Assembly (NCBI RefSeq): GCF_900099835.1
Contig: NZ_FNKP01000001.1
Span: 1,054,001-1,118,000 of the forward strand
Origin: Paraburkholderia fungorum
GTDB taxonomy: Bacteria; Pseudomonadota; Gammaproteobacteria; Burkholderiales; Burkholderiaceae
Length of the DNA stretch: 64,000 nt
Reading direction: 5' to 3'
Below are positions 36,844 through 48,245 of the stretch, in pieces. The position numbers and the translations under genes are program-made. Positions within the stretch are counted from its first letter, which is position 1; every line of letters begins with the position of its first letter. Below the pieces are notes generated by a model. It did no database searches. It was given only the letters and a program-made list of their open reading frames with translations, and had not been told where the DNA came from.

Positions 36844-38145
36844 TCAGACGATGCGCGAACGCGTGCGCTTCAGGAACGACGGGATCGAGCTGACCACGTC
36901 CGGCTTGCTCGAATTGCCGGCGATGAACGGGCTCCACGGCTGCGCGCGCACGGCGGTCTTGGTCCGCCATACGACGTTGAACTGACCGTCGGCACGCACT
37001 TCGCCGATCATCACCGGCTTGTGCAGATGGTGGTTGCCGTCCATCGTCAGCGTGAAGCCCGACGGTGCCGCGAAGGTCTGGCCGATCATCGCGACGCGCA
37101 CCTTGTCCACATCCGCGCTCTTCGCTTTTTCAACGGCCTGCTTCCACATGTGGATGCCGACGAAGGTCGCTTCCATCGGGTCGTTGGTCACGCGCTTGTC
37201 GCCGCCCGGCAGGTTGTTGTCCTTCACCCACTTCGCGAACATCGCCTTGAACTTGGTGTTCTCAGGATTGCGCACCGACATGAAGTAGTTCCATGCGGCG
37301 AGGTTGCCGACCAGCGGCTTCGTATCGATACCGCGCAGTTCTTCTTCGCCGACCGAGAACGCGACGACCGGCACGTCGGACGCCTTCAGCCCCTGGTTGC
37401 CCAGTTCCTTGTAGAACGGCACGTTCGAGTCGCCGTTCACCGTCGAGATCACCGCGGTCTTGCCGCCTTGCGAGAAGGTCTTGATGTTGGCGACGATGGT
37501 CTGATAGTCGCTATGGCCGAACGGCGTGTAGACCTCCTGGATGTCGGCCTCCTGCACGCCTTTCGACTTGAGGAACGCGCGCAGGATCTTGTTGGTCGTG
37601 CGCGGGTACACATAGTCGGTGCCCAGCAGGAAGTAGCGCTTGGCGCCGCCGCCTTCCGCGCTCATCAGATATTCGGTTGCGGGAATCGCCTGCTGATTCG
37701 GCGCTGCACCCGTGTAGAACACGTTGCGCGACATTTCTTCGCCTTCGTACTGCACCGGATAGAACAGCAGGCCGTTCAGTTCCTCGAACACCGGCAGCAC
37801 CGACTTGCGCGACACCGAGGTCCAGCAGCCGAACACCACGGCGCACTTTTCCTGCGTGATCAGTTGACGCGCCTTTTCGGCGAACAGCGGCCAGTTCGAC
37901 GCCGGGTCCACTACCACTGGCTGAATCTGACGGCCCATCACGCCACCGCTCTTGTTGATCTCCGCGATGGTCATCAACGCGGTGTCTTTCAGCGACGTTT
38001 CGGAAATAGCCATCGTGCCCGACAGCGAATGCAGAATCCCGACCTTGATCGGACCGCTGTCCTGCGCGTTCGCAAACGGCACTTGACCCGCCAGCGCCAG
38101 CGCGCCCGACATCGAACCGAACTTCAACAGACTGCGACGTTTCAT
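36844..38145 (-). CDS. urtA: Urea ABC transporter substrate-binding protein UrtA
   Basis: A 433-residue type 1 periplasmic binding protein. The N-terminus MKRRSLLKFGSMSGALALAG has a twin-arginine-like RRSLLKF motif, suggesting Tat export, with cleavage after FANAQ. The mature part starts GPIKVGILHSLSGTMAISE and contains CAVVFGCWTSVSRKSVLPVFEE and FYPVQYEGEEMSRNVFYTG, all strongly conserved in UrtA and absent from amino acid LivK. It has a strong ribosome site (AAGGGGAAG) and is the first gene of the transport operon, driven by the sigma-54 element at 38235-38250. Confidence 0.96.
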   Translation of the reverse strand: MKRRSLLKFGSMSGALALAGQVPFANAQDSGPIKVGILHSLSGTMAISETSLKDTALMTIAEINKSGGVMGRQIQPVVVDPASNWPLFAEKARQLITQEKCAVVFGCWTSVSRKSVLPVFEELNGLLFYPVQYEGEEMSRNVFYTGAAPNQQAIPATEYLMSAEGGGAKRYFLLGTDYVYPRTTNKILRAFLKSKGVQEADIQEVYTPFGHSDYQTIVANIKTFSQGGKTAVISTVNGDSNVPFYKELGNQGLKASDVPVVAFSVGEEELRGIDTKPLVGNLAAWNYFMSVRNPENTKFKAMFAKWVKDNNLPGGDKRVTNDPMEATFVGIHMWKQAVEKAKSADVDKVRVAMIGQTFAAPSGFTLTMDGNHHLHKPVMIGEVRADGQFNVVWRTKTAVRAQPWSPFIAGNSSKPDVVSSIPSFLKRTRSRIV

Positions 38146-38234
38146 GTGCTTCCCCTTGCCATTTGATGGTGACTGTTTATGGGCGTCGATTTCAGCCAGC
38201 AGGGCTTATCCCGCATGACTTGCCGCTTGTGTAC

Positions 38235-38250
38235 TGCAAATGACATGCCA
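38235..38250 (-). promoter_or_regulatory. Sigma-54 (RpoN) promoter of urtABCDE
   Basis: On the minus strand: TGGCATGTCATTTGCA. It differs from TGGCAC-N5-TTGCA at a single base and keeps GG and GC ten bases apart. The predicted start is near 38224, about 80 bases before the urtA ATG. Possible NtrC half-sites (GGTGCA on the plus strand) are at 38338-38343 and 38419-38424, with GGTGCT at 38451-38456. Confidence 0.75.
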
Positions 38251-38630
38251 TGCAGTAATTTCGACCCGATCTGCGCGTTCTGCGTGCTGCGGCGCGGGTG
38301 GCGCGTCGGCAAGTTATGCGTAATGTGGCGCAAGGCTGGTGCATGCCCGACAGTCGCGCCTCGTTGAGGTGCGTTTCGCGCCGCGACGAAGCGCGGCTAT
38401 CCGCCAGCGGTCTGCGCCGGTGCATGGCCGCGTTCACTTTGTGCATGGGTGGTGCTTTGCCTGGACTGGAAGGCCGCTCACTTCACGCGAGGAGACACGA
38501 CATGAGCGAGCGCGTGGGCGTCAGTCCATCGCGGATGGCGACGGTGTTCGAAAACGTGACTCACACCGCTCGTTGCACACGACAGGCATTTGACTATGCG
38601 GACTTGAGCGACCGGTTTGATCGCGCGGAA
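38251..38630. other. urtA upstream region, no gene
   Basis: About 380 bases between the sigma-54 element and the terminator of the DUF3443 gene. GGTGCA half-sites at 38338 and 38419 are candidates for NtrC binding about 90-170 bases upstream of the -24 box. Short open frames in both directions look like chance. Confidence 0.4.
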
Positions 38631-38666
38631 AAAAGGCCGGCTGCTTTGCAGCGCCGGCCTTTTGTT
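38631..38666. terminator. Terminator of the DUF2844/DUF3443 operon
   Basis: AAAAGGCCGGC (38631-38641) is perfectly inverted as GCCGGCCTTTT (38653-38663), with a partially paired TGCTTTGCA loop. A-rich on one side and T-rich on the other, it can work in both directions; it lies 33 bases beyond the DUF3443 stop. Confidence 0.85.
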
Positions 38667-38695
38667 TTGACATGGTGTCGGTGCGTCTTTTCAGA

Positions 38696-40227
<1,532 letters not shown>

Positions 40228-40231
<4 letters not shown>

Positions 40232-40680
40232 TGCAGATCCTTGACTTGAACGTTGGCGGGAACGAGGCGCGGCAAATACGCCTTGCCGAAGAAGTACCCG
40301 GCATGACCTGCCGACTCGATATGGAAATCGCCGTCATGCCGGACTAGCGGACCGGTGCCGCGCGGGCGTCCGCCGTTTGAATTCGCGAAGTTGGGAAAGT
40401 AGCTGCCGAGCAGCGCGGTCATGTCCGGGCGCACCGGGCCTTGCCAGCTGACCGCAAACACGACGTTGCTGGGAAGCACGTATTCGCGGATCGTCACGCC
40501 GTCGCTGCCGGTTGCCTCGCGCACCGTGTAGGACGCAGCCGCCGTTGCCGCAGCAGGCTGGAGTAGCGACCGCGCCACGGCGGCCGCATGTGTATTCGCG
40601 CCTGGCGCGCTGCCCAGCATCGCGTGTGAGGCGAGCGGGCACAGCGCCGTTAATGCCAGCGCGATCTTCACCAATCTCAT
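40228..40680 (-). CDS. DUF2844 small exported protein (copy 1)
   Basis: A 150-residue protein starting MRLVKIALALTALCPLASHA, a signal peptide cleaved at about residue 20. The conserved core reads GVTIREYVLPSNVVFAVSW then GPVRPDMTALLGSYFPNF, RGTGPLVRHD and FHIESAGHAGYFFGKAYLP. The stop overlaps the start of the DUF3443 gene by four bases. About half the positions are shared with the copy at 42243-42716. Function unknown; the constant pairing with DUF3443 suggests the two act together in the periplasm or at the outer membrane. Confidence 0.85.
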
Positions 40681-40887
40681 TTTTATTGCTCCAGAAAACA
40701 GGTCGGAGCATGGTGCCCGCAGACCCTTATTGGGATTGCGGGAAGTTTCTGAACGGCGTGTGGGAAAGGCCGTAAAAGGCCGTGAAGAGGGATAAAACGA
40801 TGCGCGCAACCAGGCACGCGCAACACGATGGACACCGGACAGGCGTCGCTAGCAAACAGCGCCCGCCCGTGCCATCTGCGTAAAACA

Positions 40888-42186
40888 TCAGAACGCCACA
40901 AATGGTCCCGTCCGTTGGCCAATCTTCGCGTAGCTGATCACGGTGTAGACCTCGCGGCCGTAGAAGAACGGCAGGCCCCACAGGAACATGTTGTTGTTCG
41001 AGCTGGCGAAGTACGCGCCGATCGTATCGAAAGCGGCGTAGCCGGTGGCGGCCAGAACCCTCGCGTTTTCGATGGAAAACGGCACCGCCAGCGGCGTGCC
41101 TGTGCCGTCCGTGGCCTCCATCGTTGCATACAGATTCAGCGTGCTCGACGGTATGTACCAGCTATATGGAAAAGCGCCGGCGGTCGGAATCGTCTCGTCC
41201 TGGAAACCATAGCCATTGGTGCCGCTGTCGATTGCACTGCGGTTCATCACACGCCCCTGATATTGCGTCGTGAAGGTGCCGTACTTATCGACGGCCAGTA
41301 CCGTGGCGTTGGCCGGCAGCATGTTGTTCTGCTGGGTGGAGACGCCGAACACCAGTTGACCGTCCACGCTCGCCCGTCCGCCGGCCGGCAACGCGGGCAG
41401 GCGAATGACCGTGCCGTTGTTGTCGCTGGTGAACATGAAGACGGGGTTCGTCACCTCCTTGCTCTCTTCCATGCGAGTGCTGATGCAGTTGTTGCGAGAC
41501 AGGCAATAGTAGTAAAGGCCCGGCACCGCCGTGGTCAGCGCATCCAGCGAGTCGCCCGTGAAATTATCGATGCCGACAATGCCGTTGGCGCCCATCGCAG
41601 CGACGCTGCCCAGATCGGCGCCGCCGTACGACACGCAGTCGGCCGGCGTCGCATATGCGCCATCCGCAATCACCTGAATCGGCAGATTATTCGCAGTCTT
41701 CTTGCCGATCAGGATGTCGGCCCGCTTGATCGCACCCCACGTGTAGCCCGACGCAAACGGCATGCATTGGGCGATCGGCGATGTGCCGAGTTTGTCATCG
41801 GTCGCGCCGGCTTGCGTGAGCAGCAGTGGCGCGAGCGACGGTATCGCCCACGCGCCGATGCGCACACCTGTCGAGCCGGTGTCGACCAGCATGTTGTCGA
41901 CGGTCACGCATTGGGTCGGATTGCGCTTGCCGGGTATGCAGACCTTGATCGACACGAACAGCGTATTGATGTTGCCCATTGAACTGTTGACCTGCACCGG
42001 CACCACGTTGTCGCCCGTGGCCGGGACGGTGACTGTGGGCGTGCTCGGGTTGTTCGGGCTGATGCTCCAGTCGGGGCTGGCGTCCCAGCCGATATCGGTG
42101 CTGCTCGCGCTGCCGCCGCCGCATGCAGCGAGCGTGATTGTCGCGAGCACCGCAACGAGCCAGCCGGTTTTCTTCGATGTATTCAT
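40888..42186 (-). CDS. DUF3443 lipoprotein with pepsin-like motifs (copy 2, no linker)
   Basis: A 432-residue lipoprotein starting at the ATG at 42186 with AAGGA eight bases upstream. The lipobox LAAC gives Cys22. The domain starts near residue 55, with no low-complexity linker. Motifs repeat those of copy 1: DTGS (D102), GYTWGAIKRADILIG (Y148), NLPIQVIADGAYATPADC, GANGIVGID and DSGT (D320). The two Asp are 218 residues apart, exactly as in copy 1. The C-terminus ends GPFVAF in both. It is followed by copy 1 of DUF2844 about 200 bases downstream, making a tandem duplication of the gene pair. Confidence 0.85.
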   Translation of the reverse strand: MNTSKKTGWLVAVLATITLAACGGGSASSTDIGWDASPDWSISPNNPSTPTVTVPATGDNVVPVQVNSSMGNINTLFVSIKVCIPGKRNPTQCVTVDNMLVDTGSTGVRIGAWAIPSLAPLLLTQAGATDDKLGTSPIAQCMPFASGYTWGAIKRADILIGKKTANNLPIQVIADGAYATPADCVSYGGADLGSVAAMGANGIVGIDNFTGDSLDALTTAVPGLYYYCLSRNNCISTRMEESKEVTNPVFMFTSDNNGTVIRLPALPAGGRASVDGQLVFGVSTQQNNMLPANATVLAVDKYGTFTTQYQGRVMNRSAIDSGTNGYGFQDETIPTAGAFPYSWYIPSSTLNLYATMEATDGTGTPLAVPFSIENARVLAATGYAAFDTIGAYFASSNNNMFLWGLPFFYGREVYTVISYAKIGQRTGPFVAF

Positions 42187-42242
42187 TGTTGTTTTCCTTG
42201 ACCTGGCGTGTGCAGGCATTGGCTCGCGCACGTGTGCCGGTG

Positions 42243-42716
42243 CTATTTCAGATCGCCTGGCCGGACGCCCACGGGGAATTCATGGAGCAGCCATGCCATG
42301 CCGGAAAAGCGGCCGAGCCGCCCGGTCGATTCGATGCGGAAGGCGTCGTCGCCGTCGACGAGCGGACCGGTGCCGCGCGCACGGCTTTGCGCGACGTTCA
42401 CGTAGTTGGGGAAGTAGTTGCCGAGCAAGGCCGTCATGTTTGGACGGATCGGTCCGTCCCACGTGACCGCGAACACCACGTTGCTGGGCAGCACGTATTC
42501 GTTGATCGTGACGCCGTTGGCATCGACCGATTGGTGCATCGAATAGGGCGCTGCCGATTGCGTCGCCTGCGTCGTTGTCGAGGCGGACTGCGGCGTGGCG
42601 AGCCGCACGACCGGGGTGGGCGCGCCGGTGTTTGGGGCGCCGCCCAGACTCGCGTATGAAATCAGCGGGGACACGGCTAGCGCTGTGGCCAATATCGCGA
42701 TCTTCGAAAATCTCAT
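42243..42716 (-). CDS. DUF2844 small exported protein (copy 2)
   Basis: A 157-residue protein from the ATG at 42716 (a GTG one codon earlier is also possible). Signal peptide MRFSKIAILATALAVSPLISYA, a variable Thr/Ala/Gln-rich segment, then the DUF2844 core GVTINEYVLPSNVVFAVTW, GPIRPNMTALLGNYFPNY, RGTGPLVDGDDAFRIES. It lies 56 bases before the DUF3443 copy 2 gene. It is the first gene of the duplicated unit, so the operon promoter should be in 42717-42910. Confidence 0.85.
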   Translation of the reverse strand: MRFSKIAILATALAVSPLISYASLGGAPNTGAPTPVVRLATPQSASTTTQATQSAAPYSMHQSVDANGVTINEYVLPSNVVFAVTWDGPIRPNMTALLGNYFPNYVNVAQSRARGTGPLVDGDDAFRIESTGRLGRFSGMAWLLHEFPVGVRPGDLK

Positions 42717-43098
42717 CACATGGCTCCAAAAAATATCGGAGCATGTTGCCTGTCCGACGCTTAGGAAACCGTGAGAAATTTCTGACGTTCACGCGCGAAG
42801 CGGCGTAATAAAAAGCGGGCTGCGGCTTAGGGTAGAGGGTGCGACGAGGTGGAACGCGGGTGGGGTTAGCCTGGCAACGAGCGTATGAGCGAGCGCAGGA
42901 GAAAAATATAAAAGCACTCACGCTGTGGTGAGTGCTTTGGCGGTCCGCATTGCACGGACGCGCTGGATAAAAGACTTCGTATTGCCGACTTCAGCGACGA
43001 GCCGGCTGGCGCCATGTTGCTCACCAAGGCGGCAGTCAAACTTCAGCGGAGCGGGTGGCCGTCAGAGCCGATACCCGCTGCCGCGAGTTCACGCTGAA
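42717..43098. other. Intergenic region between rhodanese and DUF2844/DUF3443 operon
   Basis: Contains the hairpin at 42911-42938 and, to its left, the likely promoter of the DUF2844 copy 2 operon. Between the hairpin and the rhodanese stop I see no supported gene. Confidence 0.4.
42901..42938 (-). terminator. Terminator downstream of rhodanese
   Basis: AAAGCACTCAC (42911-42921) is perfectly inverted as GTGAGTGCTTT (42928-42938) with a 6-base loop; on the minus strand it is followed by TTTTATATTTTTC. It lies about 160 bases past the rhodanese stop. Confidence 0.8.
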
Positions 43099-43422
43099 TC
43101 AATAAATCGGAACCGCCGGATCGACCTGACGCGACCACGCATCGATCCCGCCTTGCAGATTGAACACGTTGGTGTGGCCACGCGACTCCAGAAACATCGC
43201 GACCTGCGCGCTGCGCGCACCGTGGTGGCACACACAAACAATTTGCGCGTCGTCGTCGAGTTCTTCGCTGCGAGCGGGAATTTCACGCATCGGAATCGAC
43301 ACTGCGCCGGCGATCGACGCCGTCTGGATTTCCCAGGGTTCGCGCACATCGAGCAGTACGGGGGCGGGACGCGAGGTGTCGGCGAGCCATTCGGCGAGTG
43401 CCGGAGCGGTCAGATTTTGCAT
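43099..43422 (-). CDS. Single-domain rhodanese (sulfurtransferase-like)
   Basis: A 107-residue rhodanese domain: VLLDVREPWE with the substrate-entry motif, then the active loop CHHGARSAQVA with catalytic Cys, and GHTNVFNLQGGIDAW near the C-terminus. The six-residue loop CHHGAR is of the GlpE/thiosulfate sulfurtransferase type. Cytoplasmic. It lies 54 bases after pcm in the same direction and probably shares its transcript. Sulfur donor and acceptor unknown. Confidence 0.92.
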   Translation of the reverse strand: MQNLTAPALAEWLADTSRPAPVLLDVREPWEIQTASIAGAVSIPMREIPARSEELDDDAQIVCVCHHGARSAQVAMFLESRGHTNVFNLQGGIDAWSRQVDPAVPIY

Positions 43423-43476
43423 CAGTGGGACATCCAGTCAGATGACGGCCGCAGCGCGGCCGCCAGGATCTAAAAC

Positions 43477-44130
43477 TCAGAACTTGAAACGCGGCGGCTG
43501 CACGGCGTTGGTCAACGGCTCGACATAGGTTTCGAACACGTCGGCGATGCGGAACTGCTTGTCGTCGATGCGCGTGATGATTTGCGCCTTCATGACCGGC
43601 GCAGTGCCGACGAATGCCGCGAGGCGGCCGCCAATCTTCAGATGCTCGAGGATTTCCTGCGGCAGCACCGGCAGCCCGCCCGACACGCAGATCACGTCGT
43701 ACGGTGCCACGCCGGCCCAGCCGCGCGATGCGTCGCCGGTGGCGACTTCGGCGTTCAGCACGCCGTTGGCGATCAGGTTGTTGCGCGCCAGTTCCGCCAG
43801 TTCCGGTTCGATGTCGACCGTCAGCACGTGTTGCGAGCGGTGTGCGAGCAACGCCGCCATGTAGCCCGAGCCTGCGCCGATTTCGAGCACGCTTTCGTGT
43901 TTCTTCACCGCCAGTTCCTGGAGCACGCGGGCTTCGACGCGCGGCGCCAGCATATGCTGACCGGCCGGCAGCGGCACTTCGAAGTCGACGAAGGCCAGAT
44001 CGCGGTAGACGGCGGGGACGAAATTCTCACGCTTGACGATCGAGAGCAGATTCAGCACGTCCTGGTCGAGCACTTCCCAGGGGCGGATCTGCTGTTCGAT
44101 CATGTTGAAACGCGCTTGCTCGATGTTCAT
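43477..44130 (-). CDS. pcm: Protein-L-isoaspartate O-methyltransferase family protein
   Basis: A 217-residue class I methyltransferase. The start MNIEQARFNMIEQQIRPWEV and the segment ENFVPAVYRDLAFVD are typical of the beta-proteobacterial Pcm group, and VLEIGAGSGYMAALLAH is SAM motif I. It would repair L-isoaspartyl residues in damaged proteins, though this subgroup lacks some of the N-terminal residues of classical PIMT, so activity is not certain. The ATG at 44130 is chosen over an open extension of 51 polar residues. Confidence 0.85.
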   Translation of the reverse strand: MNIEQARFNMIEQQIRPWEVLDQDVLNLLSIVKRENFVPAVYRDLAFVDFEVPLPAGQHMLAPRVEARVLQELAVKKHESVLEIGAGSGYMAALLAHRSQHVLTVDIEPELAELARNNLIANGVLNAEVATGDASRGWAGVAPYDVICVSGGLPVLPQEILEHLKIGGRLAAFVGTAPVMKAQIITRIDDKQFRIADVFETYVEPLTNAVQPPRFKF

Positions 44131-44553
44131 GATGGATTCGGCGGTTTGGTTTGCGGGTGGGCGGTTTGGCCAATGATTTTTTGCCGCTGGCGAGCGGCCG
44201 TTCCGGGCAGTCTGCCTGGCAGACCTGGCCACGAGACGATGCTGGATACAAGCCTCGCCAGGGTAACTGCGGGATTGTACCAAATGGCGGTGTCGATCCG
44301 CTCGCTGGCGGGCAACCGGACGCGAGTGTCTGCTCTGTGCGCCGTGCCCAATTTCGACGCTTCTTCGTTCTTCTTCCGCTTTCTCGCTGCGTTTGGCCGC
44401 GCCTGGCCTGTGCGCGAAGCGGGCGCTTGCGTCGCGTTTTTGCCACCGGTTTGTGCCATCCGCCCAACGCCGCCGCGGTTGTCCTGCCGTGCGTCGTCCC
44501 CCGTATTAATCCCTAGCGAACAGTCCTTGCGATTCCCGCTTTCATCGCCCAAG
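44131..44553. other. Divergent region between pcm and the LacI operon
   Basis: About 420 bases with no supported gene; the frames open on both strands give only Arg/Pro/Ser-rich translations. The pcm promoter should be near its left end. Confidence 0.4.
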
Positions 44554-44571
44554 AATGTAATCGATTACATT
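44554..44571. promoter_or_regulatory. LacI/GalR-type operator, perfect 18-bp palindrome
   Basis: AATGTAATCGATTACATT is self-complementary over all 18 bases and has the central CG of LacI/GalR family operators. It lies 16 bases before the regulator start codon, so it should serve autorepression of the whole operon. Confidence 0.85.
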
Positions 44572-44587
44572 TGCGAGGCGAGTCCAC

Positions 44588-45664
44588 TTGTCCAGAACGT
44601 CGTCCAAAGCGGTTCCCGCGGAGGCTTCCGGGGTGCCTGTCCAGCCTGAAATCCGCTCATTGAGCGGGACCGGGAGCCTGTCGATTGCGGGTGTCGCGGA
44701 GCAGGCGGGGGTCTCGGTGGCGACGGTTTCGCGCGTGCTCAACGGCCACGAAAACGTGCGGCCCGCCACGCGCGACAAAGTGCTCGCCGCCGTCGACGCC
44801 AGCGGCTATCGCGTCAACGAACTCGCGCGCAATCTGCGCACCGCCGAAAGCCGCCTGCTGCTGACCATGGTTCCGGACGTGGGCAATCCGTTTTACGCGG
44901 AGATCGTGCGCGGCATCGACAGCGTCGCGCGTCAGCACGGCTACTTCATGCTGCTATGCGACACCGGCGCGGACCCGGGCCGCGAACGCAGCTACTTCGA
45001 CCTGCTGCGCCGCCGCCGTGCCGACGGCGCGATCTGTCTCGATCCGGCGACGATCCAGCAGGCCCTTGGCGAGGCCTCGCATGCGCTGCCGTGGGTCGCG
45101 TGCTGCGAGTTCGATCCGTCGGTACGGGTGCCGTATGTCGGCATCGACAATTACCGCGCCGCAGGCGACGCCGTGCGGCATCTGCTCGCACGCGGCCACC
45201 GGCGCGTCGGCCTGATCAATTCCGATGTCGATTACCTGTACGCGCGCCAGCGTCAGCAGGGCTATCTGGACGCATTGACCGATGCGGGCATTGCCCCCGA
45301 CCCTGCGTGGCGTATGAACCTGAACAGTCTCGACTACGAAGCGGGCGCGTCGGCGGCGGTGACGTTGACGCAGCAGACGCACGCGCCTAGTGCGATCTTC
45401 GCGGTGTCCGACACGCTGGCGATCGGCGTGATCCACGGTTTGCGCAGCGTCGGCAAGCGGGTGCCGGACGACGTCGCCGTGGTCGGCTTCGACGACATCT
45501 CGCTCGCCGCGCAAATCGATCCGCCGCTCACAACCATCGCGCAACCGATGCGCGAACTCGGAGAGACGGCCGCGCGTCTGCTGTTGCAGCGGCTCGCGAA
45601 TCCATTGGCGAACGTGCCAGGCGTGCTGTTGCCGCACCGGCTCGTGATTCGCGGGAGCGCATGA
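44588..45664 (+). CDS. LacI-family transcriptional regulator
   Basis: A 358-residue regulator with a TTG start at 44588 preceded by GAGGCGAG; a GTG at about 44633-44639 is an alternative. The helix-turn-helix and hinge helix are at about 32-85 (SIAGVAEQAGVSVATVSRVLNGHENV, LARNLRT), followed by a periplasmic-binding-protein-like effector domain (DVGNPFYAEIVRGIDSVA, AIFAVSDTLAIGVI, VPDDVAVVGFDDISLAAQIDPPLTTI). It should repress its own operon until the imported sugar or a derivative binds. Its stop overlaps the ABC ATPase start by four bases, so regulator and transporter are translated together, an uncommon but known arrangement. Confidence 0.93.
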   Translation: MSRTSSKAVPAEASGVPVQPEIRSLSGTGSLSIAGVAEQAGVSVATVSRVLNGHENVRPATRDKVLAAVDASGYRVNELARNLRTAESRLLLTMVPDVGNPFYAEIVRGIDSVARQHGYFMLLCDTGADPGRERSYFDLLRRRRADGAICLDPATIQQALGEASHALPWVACCEFDPSVRVPYVGIDNYRAAGDAVRHLLARGHRRVGLINSDVDYLYARQRQQGYLDALTDAGIAPDPAWRMNLNSLDYEAGASAAVTLTQQTHAPSAIFAVSDTLAIGVIHGLRSVGKRVPDDVAVVGFDDISLAAQIDPPLTTIAQPMRELGETAARLLLQRLANPLANVPGVLLPHRLVIRGSA

Positions 45665-47154
45665 ACATGAGCCTCGCGATCCGTTTCGACGACATCCGCA
45701 AAGACTTCGGCCCGGTGCGCGTGCTGCACGGCGTGAGTTTCGAACTGGCGCCGGGGCGCATCTACGGTTTGCTCGGCGAAAACGGCGCGGGTAAATCGAC
45801 GTTGATGAAGATTCTCGCCGGTTACGAAACCGCGACGTCGGGCACGCTGCTGGTCGACGGCCACCCGCAGCAGTTCATCGGTTCGCGCGATGCCGAGGCG
45901 CAAGGCATCGTGCTGATCCACCAGGAGTTCAATCTCGCCGAGCATCTGACGATCGCGCAGAACATGTATCTCGGCCACGAAAAGCGGCGCGGCTGGTTCG
46001 TCGACGACACCGCGATGCGCGCCGAGGCCGCGCGTTATCTCGCGCAGGTGGGCCTCGAAAAAGCGCCCGACACGAAGGTGCGCGAACTGATCGTCGCGGA
46101 AAAGCAGATGGTGGAAATCGCGAAAGCGCTGTCGCGCCGCGCGCGTCTCCTGATCATGGACGAACCGACTGCCACGCTCACGCCGTCCGAAACCGAGCGG
46201 CTGTTCACGTTGATGGCGAAGCTGAAAGCCGATGGTGTGACCATCGTCTACATCTCGCACAAGCTCGACGAAGTGGAGCGCATCACCGACGAAGTGATCG
46301 TGATGCGCGACGGCCGTTTCGTCGCTCGCAACGAAACGGCGGGGTTGGCGCGCCAGCAGATGGCGAATCTGATGGTCGGCCGCGAGCTGTCCGACATGTT
46401 CCCCGACAAGCTCACTGTCCCCGCCGATGCGCCGCTCGCGCTAAAAGTGACCGGACTCGCGGTGCCGGATTGGGTCGACGACCTCAGCTTCGATGTGCGC
46501 GCGGGCGAAGTGCTCGGCTTCGCGGGCCTCGTTGGCGCGGGCCGCACGGAAGCGTTCGAAGCGATCATCGGCTTGCGCAAGCGCACGCAAGGGCAAATCG
46601 AAATAGCAGGCCGTCCCGCCGATCTGAACAACCCGCGCGACGCGATGCGCCACGGCCTCACGTATCTCAGCGAAGACCGCAAAGGCAAGGGTCTGCACGT
46701 GAACCTGAGCCTGCAGGACAACGTCACGCTGATGACGCTCGAACGCTACGCGCATCCCTTGCTCGATATGAAAGCGGGACGTGAAGCATTAACGAAAGCC
46801 GTCAGCGAATTCGGCATTCGCACCGGCGACCTGTCGAGCCGCGCGCGCATGCTGTCGGGCGGCAATCAGCAGAAGCTCGCGCTCGCCAAGTTCCTGCAGC
46901 CCGATCCGAACGTGATCGTGCTCGACGAGCCGACGCGCGGCGTCGATGTCGGCGCGAAACGCGACATCTATTTTCTGATCCATCGTCTCGCCGCGCAGGG
47001 CCGCGCGGTGATCGTCATTTCATCCGAACTGATCGAGCTGATCGGCTTGTGCCACCGCGTCGCCGTGATGCGCGCGGGGCGTCTGCAAGCCACGTTGACG
47101 CTCGATCATCTGACCGAAGAGGAGTTGATCGCTCATGCGACCGGCACCCACTGA
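45661..47154 (+). CDS. Sugar ABC transporter ATPase (RbsA/MglA type, two ATPase domains)
   Basis: A 497-residue duplicated ATPase. The first domain has Walker [10 protein letters not shown], signature region [16 protein letters not shown] and Walker [11 protein letters not shown]; the second has the degenerate Walker [10 protein letters not shown], the signature [15 protein letters not shown] and Walker [15 protein letters not shown]. This is the CUT2 pattern for monosaccharide importers. The ATG at 45661 overlaps the regulator stop; an ATG at 45667 is also possible. It overlaps the permease gene by 20 bases. Confidence 0.95.
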   Translation: MNMSLAIRFDDIRKDFGPVRVLHGVSFELAPGRIYGLLGENGAGKSTLMKILAGYETATSGTLLVDGHPQQFIGSRDAEAQGIVLIHQEFNLAEHLTIAQNMYLGHEKRRGWFVDDTAMRAEAARYLAQVGLEKAPDTKVRELIVAEKQMVEIAKALSRRARLLIMDEPTATLTPSETERLFTLMAKLKADGVTIVYISHKLDEVERITDEVIVMRDGRFVARNETAGLARQQMANLMVGRELSDMFPDKLTVPADAPLALKVTGLAVPDWVDDLSFDVRAGEVLGFAGLVGAGRTEAFEAIIGLRKRTQGQIEIAGRPADLNNPRDAMRHGLTYLSEDRKGKGLHVNLSLQDNVTLMTLERYAHPLLDMKAGREALTKAVSEFGIRTGDLSSRARMLSGGNQQKLALAKFLQPDPNVIVLDEPTRGVDVGAKRDIYFLIHRLAAQGRAVIVISSELIELIGLCHRVAVMRAGRLQATLTLDHLTEEELIAHATGTH

Positions 47155-48148
47155 AGCCGTGCAATCCGGCCGCGCGCTGCGTGTCGCGCATCGACTGTAT
47201 GCGTTGGGGCCGCTCGTCGGGCTGATCCTGTTGTGCGTGATCGGCACGCTGCTGAACCGCGATTTCGCCACCGTCGACAACATGATGAACGTGCTCACGC
47301 GCACGTCGTTCATCGGCATCATCGCAGTGGGGATGACCTTCGTGATCATCTCGGGCGGCATCGATCTGTCGGTCGGATCGATGGCCGCGCTAATCGCGGG
47401 CAGCATGATCTGGCTGATGAACGGGCTGGCTGCGGGCGCCGCCGGGCACGCGCTCGCGCCGCTTGCGATTCTGGCGATCGGGATCGCCGCCGCGCTTCTG
47501 CTCGGCGGACTGTTCGGCTGCGCGCACGGCCTGCTGATTACAAAAGGACGCATCGAGCCGTTCATCGTCACGCTGGGGACGCTGGGCATCTTTCGCGCGG
47601 TGTTGACGTGGCTCGCCGACGGCGGCGCGCTGACGCTCGATAATTCGTTATCCGATCTTTATGGACCGGTGTATTACGCGAGCCTGTTCGGTGTACCGGT
47701 ACCGATCTGGGTGTTTCTCGTGGTCGCGGCAGGCGGCGCGTTGATCCTCAATCGCACGGCATTCGGACGGCACGTGCAGGCGATCGGTTCGAACGAACAG
47801 GTCGCGCGCTATGCGGCGATTCGCGTCGATACCGTGAAGATCGTCACGTACGTGCTGCTCGGAATCTGCGTGGGCGTCGCCACGGTGTTGTACGTGCCGC
47901 GCCTCGGTTCGGCCACGCCGACCACGGGCCTTCTGTGGGAACTCGAAGCGATCGCCTCGGTGGTGGTCGGCGGCACCGCGCTCAAAGGCGGCGAAGGGCG
48001 CGTGATCGGCACTGTGATCGGCGCGATCCTGCTGTCGGTGATCGCCAATATTCTGAATCTGACCAGCATCATCAGCGTGTATCTGAACGCGGCGGTGCAG
48101 GGCGTGGTGATTATTTTCGTCGCGTTCGTGCAGCGCGGACGGCGATAG
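47135..48148 (+). CDS. Sugar ABC transporter permease (RbsC type)
   Basis: A 337-residue CUT2 permease with nine to ten membrane segments. [46 protein letters not shown] and [22 protein letters not shown] are the RbsC signatures. It forms the homodimeric channel in the inner membrane served by the ATPase before it and the binding protein after it. Confidence 0.94.
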   Translation: MRPAPTEAVQSGRALRVAHRLYALGPLVGLILLCVIGTLLNRDFATVDNMMNVLTRTSFIGIIAVGMTFVIISGGIDLSVGSMAALIAGSMIWLMNGLAAGAAGHALAPLAILAIGIAAALLLGGLFGCAHGLLITKGRIEPFIVTLGTLGIFRAVLTWLADGGALTLDNSLSDLYGPVYYASLFGVPVPIWVFLVVAAGGALILNRTAFGRHVQAIGSNEQVARYAAIRVDTVKIVTYVLLGICVGVATVLYVPRLGSATPTTGLLWELEAIASVVVGGTALKGGEGRVIGTVIGAILLSVIANILNLTSIISVYLNAAVQGVVIIFVAFVQRGRR

Positions 48149-48245
48149 CTTCAAGTTGCAACAACGGCGGCAGTAATAGCAACAGCAGCAAAGGCAGGTC
48201 CGAAAAATCGGGGCGCACGAAAGCCTCACTATTGGAGACACAACC

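Noticed and set aside
38251..38630. Short open frames upstream of urtA on both strands
   Set aside because: No ribosome sites, no conservation signal and Arg/Cys-rich products; the stretch is better explained as promoter and activator region.
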